A model generated the notes under the pieces. The model made no database searches. It had not been told where the DNA came from and worked only from the letters and a program-made list of their open reading frames with translations. Below are positions 57,822-64,000 of a stretch of 64,000 nt of DNA, one piece after another. How positions within the stretch are numbered: position 1 is the stretch's first letter; each line of letters starts with the position of its first letter. Location: positions 79,173-143,172 of the forward strand of contig JAFAER010000218.1 of NCBI GenBank assembly GCA_023423895.1. The letters are read 5' to 3'. Source of the DNA: Pseudomonadota bacterium. Its GTDB lineage: Bacteria; Myxococcota_A; Polyangia; Polyangiales; Polyangiaceae. Made by a program: the position numbers and the translations under genes.

Positions 57822-60488
57822 ATGGGACCCAACCACACGCCGCACCACGATCTCCCCACGAAGCAACTGCCGCCTTCGCTCGTTCGCGTTCCGAAGGTGG
57901 AAGCGGCGAAGTGGCCGCCGGACGACGACGCACTGCCCCCGGGTGGTGGTTACCCGGGAGCGCCGAGCTCCTTCGGTGGTGGTGACGACGGCAACTTCAA
58001 GAAGGGCCGCTTCGGACCGGCCGCGGTGATCGTCGGTCTCCTCGCGGTCGGCGGCATCGCGGCCGCGATCGTCTTCGGGTCGATCAAGGACTCGGAGAAG
58101 ATGGACCCGAAGAAGGTCGCCATCGAGAAGAAGGAGGTCGCGCTCCTTCCGATCGCGGAGGCGCTTCCCACCTATCGCAAGTGGGCCGAGCAGGACGACG
58201 AGCCGAAGCTGAAGGAAGAGGGCTTCACCCAGCTTGCGTGGGCGAAGGATCCCGCCGGCATCCCGATCATCATCAAGGGCCTCTCGTCGATCGATCACAC
58301 GATCCGGGGGACCGCTGCGCAGGCCCTCCTCGAGTACGGCTCGCCCGCGGCCGATGCGGCCAAGCCGGCCCTGCTGACCGCGCTGAAGGAGTCGACGGAG
58401 GCCGACCGCCCGCAGATCGCATGGGCGCTCGCGGCGCTGCACGAGCCGACGGCCTTCGACGACGTCATGAAGGAGTACCGCGCGGGAAAGCTCGCGAGCG
58501 TCCAGCGCCTCGACAAGAGCCCGGCGTTCGATCCCGAGCAGCTCGCGTCCATGGTGCCGCTCGACAAGCTCGCGACGCTCGCGGGCGACGAGAGCGAGAG
58601 CGTCCGCCAGCTCGTCGCGACGGTCCTGTCGCGCAACGCGGACGACAAGTACACCGACACGCTCATCAAGCTGGTCAGGGACAAGAGCGTCGAGGTCGCG
58701 CGTGAGGCCGCCGTCGGCCTCGGCAAGATCGCCAACGAGAGGGCGATGGAGCCGCTGCTCGAGGCGCTCGCCAAGGCGGACAAGGACTCGCGCCAGAAGT
58801 TCCTCGAGGCGCTGCGCGACGGCGTCGGCGGCAAGGGCCTCGTCCTTGCGCTCCGCTCCGTCGACAAGAGCAAGCGCGACACCGAGAAGTTCCAGACGAA
58901 GCTCCTGTTCGACATGTTGCGCTCGCTCGAGGACCCGCGCGCGGGCGACCTCCTCGCGCAGTACATCGAGACGAACCCGCATCCGCACTGGAAGACCGAA
59001 GCGGCCCTTCGGCTCGCCGAGATCGGCGATCTCCGCGCCGTGCCCACGCTCTCGTGGCGCATGAAGCAGGACCCGCTCACGCTCTACAACAAGGACCTCG
59101 ATCCCGAGTACCGCCAGGACGACAACGAACGCGTCGTCGCCTCGCGCATGCTCGCCGACCTCGCGCTCCTGTACCCGGACAAGCGCGACGACGTCCGCCG
59201 TCAGGCGTACGAGGGCGTGTACTTCTGGGTCACCGACAAGCCCCAGCCGCACGCGAACGGACTTCGCTTCCTGGCAGCGGCCGAGGCGAAGGAGGCCCTT
59301 CCGCAGATGCGGAAGTGGGCGAGCCCGAGCATCCCGTTCCCGAAGGAGGGCGAGCAGCAGTTCCCGCCGGTGTGGGCGACGGCGCAGAGCGCGCTTCGTT
59401 ACGTCGGCTGGATGCAGGATCCCCAGAGCTGGCCGATCCTCGAGCAGCAGCTCCGCCGCCGTCCGGAGAAGGTCGACGCGACGATGGAGGCTCTGCTCCA
59501 GGGCGGCATGGCCGTCATGGGCATGACCCTCCGCGCGGTTGGCGTCGGCGCGTCGTACGGCTTCGCGCAGTGGGGCGATCCGAAGGCGTATCCGATCCTC
59601 GTGAAGTACATCGAGGACAAGCAGAACAACGAGCAGTCTCGCCTCGACGCCTGCTTCTCGCTCGCGTGGGTCGCCACCGACGAGCAGATGAAGGAGGTCG
59701 CGAAGAAGGTGCGCGAGCTCGACAAGCCGGATCCGAAGGTCCAGCTGATCCGAACTTGCTACCTCGAGACGCTCGTTCGCCGTCCGGTGCCCGAGGCCGC
59801 GGCGACCCTCATCGATCTGATCAACGGCAACACCGACCTCATCGTGCAGCACCAGGCGGCGCGCGCGATTGGCTTCGGCGGCATGACGCCGGACACGGCG
59901 AAGAAGCTCTTCGAGAAGCTGAAGGACCCGGGCACGCGCAACGACGCGGCGCTCGCGCTGCTCATCGGCGCCGACGAGGACACGGCGCGCCGCGCGCTCG
60001 CCTCCTACGCGGACGTCGACAAGTCCGCGCTCGAGGAGCTCAAGGTCATCTACGACAGCACCTTCGGCTACTGGAGCGACAAGAACTACGAGAACGGCGA
60101 TGTCGCTCGCTGGATCAAGAACGCGCAGGCAGCTTCGCGCGTGAAGCTTGGCGATGCGATCCAGGACTGGCCGCGCCTCATCCTCTCGCGCGCCATCCAG
60201 GGCATCGACTACGACAACGGCCCGCGCTCGGTCACGCGCGTGCAGATGCGCGTGCGTCTCCTCCGTGACGCGCACTCGGCAGACGAGAAGACGCGCACGC
60301 AGGCGATCCAGATCCTCAAGTTCATGAACGAGAAGGGCGCGCTCATGGCGCTCAAGGCGGAGGCGGGGCCGGCGCAGGAGGCGGCGCGCCAGGCCTTCTT
60401 CGAGCTCATGAACCCCAAGATGTCGACCGACGCGATCCCCGATGCAAAGGGCGGAACGGCGTCGGGCGGCAGCACGAACGCTCCCTAG
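57822..60488 (+). CDS. Membrane-anchored HEAT-repeat protein
   Basis: An 888-residue protein. An N-terminal cytoplasmic part of about 65 residues with Pro/Gly-rich sequence is followed by one membrane helix (FGPAAVIVGLLAVGGIAAAI). A long array of HEAT-like helix pairs then fills the rest. Examples are VAREAAVGLGKIANERAMEP, HWKTEAALRLAEIGD and QAARAIGFGGM. HEAT arrays are protein-binding scaffolds, and the partner is unknown. ATG 57822 precedes the conserved part. The frame is open further upstream, but those residues look random. Confidence 0.82.
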   Translation: MGPNHTPHHDLPTKQLPPSLVRVPKVEAAKWPPDDDALPPGGGYPGAPSSFGGGDDGNFKKGRFGPAAVIVGLLAVGGIAAAIVFGSIKDSEKMDPKKVAIEKKEVALLPIAEALPTYRKWAEQDDEPKLKEEGFTQLAWAKDPAGIPIIIKGLSSIDHTIRGTAAQALLEYGSPAADAAKPALLTALKESTEADRPQIAWALAALHEPTAFDDVMKEYRAGKLASVQRLDKSPAFDPEQLASMVPLDKLATLAGDESESVRQLVATVLSRNADDKYTDTLIKLVRDKSVEVAREAAVGLGKIANERAMEPLLEALAKADKDSRQKFLEALRDGVGGKGLVLALRSVDKSKRDTEKFQTKLLFDMLRSLEDPRAGDLLAQYIETNPHPHWKTEAALRLAEIGDLRAVPTLSWRMKQDPLTLYNKDLDPEYRQDDNERVVASRMLADLALLYPDKRDDVRRQAYEGVYFWVTDKPQPHANGLRFLAAAEAKEALPQMRKWASPSIPFPKEGEQQFPPVWATAQSALRYVGWMQDPQSWPILEQQLRRRPEKVDATMEALLQGGMAVMGMTLRAVGVGASYGFAQWGDPKAYPILVKYIEDKQNNEQSRLDACFSLAWVATDEQMKEVAKKVRELDKPDPKVQLIRTCYLETLVRRPVPEAAATLIDLINGNTDLIVQHQAARAIGFGGMTPDTAKKLFEKLKDPGTRNDAALALLIGADEDTARRALASYADVDKSALEELKVIYDSTFGYWSDKNYENGDVARWIKNAQAASRVKLGDAIQDWPRLILSRAIQGIDYDNGPRSVTRVQMRVRLLRDAHSADEKTRTQAIQILKFMNEKGALMALKAEAGPAQEAARQAFFELMNPKMSTDAIPDAKGGTASGGSTNAP

Positions 60489-60622
60489 GACCGAGCGCCG
60501 GCACCTCGACGTCGGCGCAGACCACTCGCCTGGAGGCGTGGATCGCCACGTCTCCAGTGGGGGACGTCGCCCGCGTCGCGTGCGCGTGGATCGCACGTGC
60601 TCGTCGGTGGTTCGGTCGCCGC

Positions 60623-60639
60623 TTCAGCGCTACGCTGAA
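60623..60639. promoter_or_regulatory. Hairpin before a lipoprotein gene
   Basis: TTCAGCG (60623-60629) and CGCTGAA (60633-60639) form a perfect 7-bp stem with a CTA loop. It lies 135 bp after the HEAT gene stop and 27 bp before the next start. It could end the upstream transcript or control the next one. Confidence 0.4.
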
Positions 60640-60665
60640 AGCGCGGAAGCGAGCCCGAGGGGGAA

Positions 60666-61367
60666 ATGCGTCTCGTCTACTACGCGGCTGCGTGTTTCGT
60701 CGTCACGGCATGCGGGATCTCGTTCGGCAGCGAGGATCTCGGTGACGACGACATCGCTTCGCCGCGACGCGGACGATCGGGCGAGGTCGATGCGGACACC
60801 TCGCCCGACGAGCCTGCGCCACCTTCCGGTGGAGACAGCGGGCCGAGCCCGCCCGCGGACGGCGGCGCAACGGACACCGGACCGAAGGGACCGCTGAAGG
60901 CCTTCGTGTCGTCGACGCTGACGACCGGCAACATCGGCGGGCTCGCCGGTGCCGACGCGCTCTGCAACAACGCTGCGAAGGCGGCCGGCCTTGCGGGGAC
61001 ATACACCGCATGGCTCTCGACGGCCGGGGTGAACGCGATCGATCGCATCACGGCGGATGGGCCGTGGCAGCTCGTCAACGGCACCGAGATCGCGAAGACG
61101 AAGGCCGATCTCGTCAAGGGAGGCCAGGCAGCTCTCCCGCAGCGCTTCGACAAGGACGAGAAGGGCAACACGCCGCCGGCGGAGGAAGACCGCGTATGGA
61201 CGGCGACAGCACCGAACGGCACGTTCTCGCAGGGCGACTGCAACGGCTGGACGACCACCGCGGGCAGCGGCCTCGTCGGCGAAGCCGCCCAGACCGACGG
61301 CGACTGGACGGCGCTCGAGAACGAGAGCTGCACCGAGGTCAATCGCGTGTACTGCCTCCAGCAGTAG
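60666..61367 (+). CDS. Lipoprotein with endostatin-like (DUF1554) domain
   Basis: A 233-residue exported protein. The signal ends at VTACG (lipobox Cys16). A Ser/Pro/Asp linker leads to a domain with GNIGGLAGADALCNNAAKAA, AWLSTAG, DRVWTATAPNG and CTEVNRVYCLQQ, the conserved frame of the DUF1554/collagen-endostatin-like family found in surface proteins of myxobacteria and Leptospira. Its role is probably surface binding. ATG 60666 follows GAGGGGGAA. Confidence 0.8.
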   Translation: MRLVYYAAACFVVTACGISFGSEDLGDDDIASPRRGRSGEVDADTSPDEPAPPSGGDSGPSPPADGGATDTGPKGPLKAFVSSTLTTGNIGGLAGADALCNNAAKAAGLAGTYTAWLSTAGVNAIDRITADGPWQLVNGTEIAKTKADLVKGGQAALPQRFDKDEKGNTPPAEEDRVWTATAPNGTFSQGDCNGWTTTAGSGLVGEAAQTDGDWTALENESCTEVNRVYCLQQ

Positions 61368-61416
61368 CGCGCTCGCGAGCGCACCGACGCGGCGCCGACG
61401 TGATAAGGCCTGGCTC

Positions 61417-62016
61417 ATGCGCATCTTCGCAGCCTCGTTGACCCTCGTCGCTGTCGGCGCGCTCGTCGTGGCGTGTGGCCCTTCGTCTCCGGGCGCGGCA
61501 ACGCCCGGAGCAAACGTCAACGCGAAGAACGTCTCTGCGAGCGAGGGAGTGGTCGTCACGGCGGGATGCACCCCGACCGGACCCGAGCTTTGCTTCAACG
61601 CGAACGACGACAACTGCAACGGCGTCATCGACGAGGGCTGCGGCGTCGGCACCGGCGTCCTCCAGTTCATGATCGCTTGGGGCGACAGCCCGGCGGACGT
61701 CGACCTCACCGTCGTCGATCCCAATGCGACGCGCGTGACGAAGGCGAACCGCAGCAGCCCGTCCGGGCTGCAGCTCGAGAGGAACTGCCCCGACGACGGA
61801 TGCCATCAGCAGAACGCCGAGAACATCTACTTCGACGGGACCGAGCCCGTCCGCGGTCGCTACATCGTCGAGGTGAAGCTCGTCGATCCGCGCGGCGCCG
61901 AGCTCCCGGTCAAGGTGCACCTCTCGGCACGGGTCGGCAGCCGCACGTGGGCGATGGATCTCGCGCTGTCGCCCGGGCAGGGACAGGACAGGCAAGGCTT
62001 CTCGTTCGAGCTCTGA
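61417..62016 (+). CDS. Lipoprotein with MopE-like metal motif
   Basis: A 199-residue exported protein. The lipobox is LVVAC (Cys20). FNANDDNCNGVIDEGC is a MopE-type Asp/Asn metal-binding loop. The C-terminal part (AWGDSPADVDLTVVDPNATR, NCPDDGCHQQNAENIYFD, GRYIVEVKLVD) is a beta-sandwich like the YfaP/DUF2135 group. Probable surface protein. ATG 61417 is the start that begins the signal peptide. Confidence 0.78.
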   Translation: MRIFAASLTLVAVGALVVACGPSSPGAATPGANVNAKNVSASEGVVVTAGCTPTGPELCFNANDDNCNGVIDEGCGVGTGVLQFMIAWGDSPADVDLTVVDPNATRVTKANRSSPSGLQLERNCPDDGCHQQNAENIYFDGTEPVRGRYIVEVKLVDPRGAELPVKVHLSARVGSRTWAMDLALSPGQGQDRQGFSFEL

Positions 62017-62052
62017 CCCATTTCCGTCGCTACGCACGCTCCGTCGCGACGG

Positions 62053-62964
<912 letters not shown>

Positions 62965-62996
62965 AGGGCCATGCCCCTATATGTCGAGGATCACCG

Positions 62997-64000
62997 ATGA
63001 ACCCGACCGCCATGCTCATCCTGATTGTCGCCGCCCACGTGGTGTTCGCCTGGTCGGCGATCCGGCGGTGGCAGCTCCTGCGTCTCGGACGGTTCGTGAA
63101 CCGCTTCGATCGCATCCCCGAGCGGCTCGCAGCGGTGTTCCGCTACGCGTTCGCGCAGGAGAAGATGAGCTACTACCAACCTGCGGGTTGGGCTCACAAG
63201 CTCATCTTCGTCGGGTTCCTCGTCCTCACGTTGCGCACGCTCGTCTTGTGGGGTCGCGGCTTCGACCCGTCGTGGAACCTGCTCGTGCTCGGGCCGACGC
63301 AGCCGCTGGGTAAGGTCTACGAGTTCGCGAAGGACATCGTCGCGGTCCTCGTCCTCACGGGCGTCTCGGTCTTCTTCTACTACCGCGTGGTGCGTCCGCA
63401 GAAGCGGATGACGCTCAGCTTCGAAGCGATCCTCATCCTCGGGATCATCGCGACCATGATGGTCTCCGACGTCCTCTACGACGGCTCGGCGATGCTTCTC
63501 GTGCACAAGCACGCGGAGCTTTGCGGCCCGGGGGCGGCCGCAAACGCCGCGCTCTCGCCGGCGGTCTGCTCGAGCATCGCGACCATCGTCGCCCCGCTGC
63601 CTCCGGCGACCGAGGTCCACACGGAGCTCGCGCTGTTCCCGTCGCCGGCCGGCTCCGCGATGGCGACGCTGCTCACCAAGCTGCACGTCGGCCCCGCCGC
63701 GCTCGTCACGCTCTCGCACGTCGGGTTCTGGACGCACTCCACGCTCGTCCTGATCTTCCTCAACCTCCTGCCGCACTCGAAGCACTTCCACGTCATCACG
63801 GCGATCCCGAACGTCTTCTTCAAGGACCTCGAGCCGCGCGGCCGCCTCCAGCCGATGGCGGAGAACCTCGAGAAGCTGATGGGGAAGATGGAGGCGGTCG
63901 CGGAGATGACCGACCCGACGATGGCCGACCTCGGCGTCGCGAAGGTCGAGCACCTCTCCTGGAAGGCCGTCCTCGACTTCTACACCTGCACCGAGTGCGG
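62997..64000 (+). CDS. HdrD-like Fe-S oxidoreductase with NarI-like membrane domain, partial
   Basis: The first 334 residues of a gene that runs off the right edge. About six membrane helices with His residues (HKLIFVGFLVL, HVGFWTHSTLVL) match the heme-binding NarI-like domain. LPHSKHFHVITAIPNVFF is the typical link to a cytoplasmic part. The final CTECG begins a 4Fe-4S motif, and a heterodisulfide-reductase-like CCG domain is expected beyond the edge. Such fused proteins pass electrons between quinones and soluble partners. ATG 62997 has GAGGAT 5 bases upstream. Confidence 0.88.
   Translation, partial: MNPTAMLILIVAAHVVFAWSAIRRWQLLRLGRFVNRFDRIPERLAAVFRYAFAQEKMSYYQPAGWAHKLIFVGFLVLTLRTLVLWGRGFDPSWNLLVLGPTQPLGKVYEFAKDIVAVLVLTGVSVFFYYRVVRPQKRMTLSFEAILILGIIATMMVSDVLYDGSAMLLVHKHAELCGPGAAANAALSPAVCSSIATIVAPLPPATEVHTELALFPSPAGSAMATLLTKLHVGPAALVTLSHVGFWTHSTLVLIFLNLLPHSKHFHVITAIPNVFFKDLEPRGRLQPMAENLEKLMGKMEAVAEMTDPTMADLGVAKVEHLSWKAVLDFYTCTEC

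Noticed and set aside
57732..60596. 954-codon minus-strand frame
   Set aside because: It is antisense to the HEAT-repeat gene, which has the coherent protein features.

Overview
The window reads as chromosomal DNA of a myxobacterium (phylum Myxococcota, most likely the order Polyangiales). The evidence is very high G+C by eye, four Hanks-type Ser/Thr kinases plus one degenerate kinase in 64 kb, many small lipoproteins of no known family, two secreted proteins with a MYXO-CTERM-like tail (Gly-Cys, hydrophobic helix, Arg/Lys cluster), MopE-like Asp/Asn calcium motifs, and wide use of GTG and TTG starts. The genus is inference. No phage, plasmid, integrase, transposase, rRNA or tRNA gene was recognised.

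Layout. 0-4.3 kb: edge of a membrane protein gene, a receptor kinase with a spermidine-synthase-like gene, and a PhoU-like regulator/PiT phosphate transporter operon. 4.5-5.1 kb: a stand-alone DnaA domain-IV-like protein followed by a strong terminator. 5.1-13.7 kb: a lipoprotein, a small membrane protein, an MscS-type channel overlapping a pseudokinase gene, a divergent multi-spanning kinase, a von Willebrand A lipoprotein and a small secreted protein. 13.2-19.6 kb: a repeat-rich zone in which five different non-coding tandem arrays surround a membrane pyrophosphatase (HppA), an Imm5-like gene and a secreted lipase. 19.6-27.4 kb: a beta-helix protein, VanZ-like and MutT genes, membrane proteins, a halogenase-like flavoprotein and a NodB-like lipoprotein.

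27.5-31 kb: translation and housekeeping genes, namely rplS, bcp, an rplC separated from the rest of the S10 cluster, and rlmE. Long inverted repeats start two bases after the rplC stop. 31.1-35 kb: a 1,304-residue kinase / cyclase-like / P-loop ATPase / TPR protein. 35.4-42.5 kb: M4 protease, glycosyltransferase, sugar epimerase, XRE-cupin regulator divergent from an SDR gene, and a QueA-like gene. 42.5-47 kb: a YhaO-YhaN (SbcCD-like) nuclease/ATPase pair. 47-57.5 kb: lipoproteins, a soluble kinase, an ElaA-type acetyltransferase, a PiT pseudogene, a His-rich protein, two thioredoxin-fold lipoproteins, a GH25 lysozyme and an MFS transporter. 57.8-64 kb: a HEAT-repeat membrane protein, two lipoproteins, a Pro/Gln-rich membrane protein and the start of an HdrD-like Fe-S oxidoreductase cut by the window edge.

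How the genes fit together. Phosphate and energy themes recur: one intact and one decayed PiT gene, a PhoU-like partner and a K+-dependent-type membrane pyrophosphatase. Envelope sensing is the other theme: kinases, a channel-pseudokinase pair and many lipoproteins. The most unusual features are the pseudokinase coupled to MscS, the PiT pseudogene that keeps only its two ends, the isolated rplC with a leader hairpin and inverted-repeat tail, and the cluster of unrelated tandem arrays at gene 3' ends.
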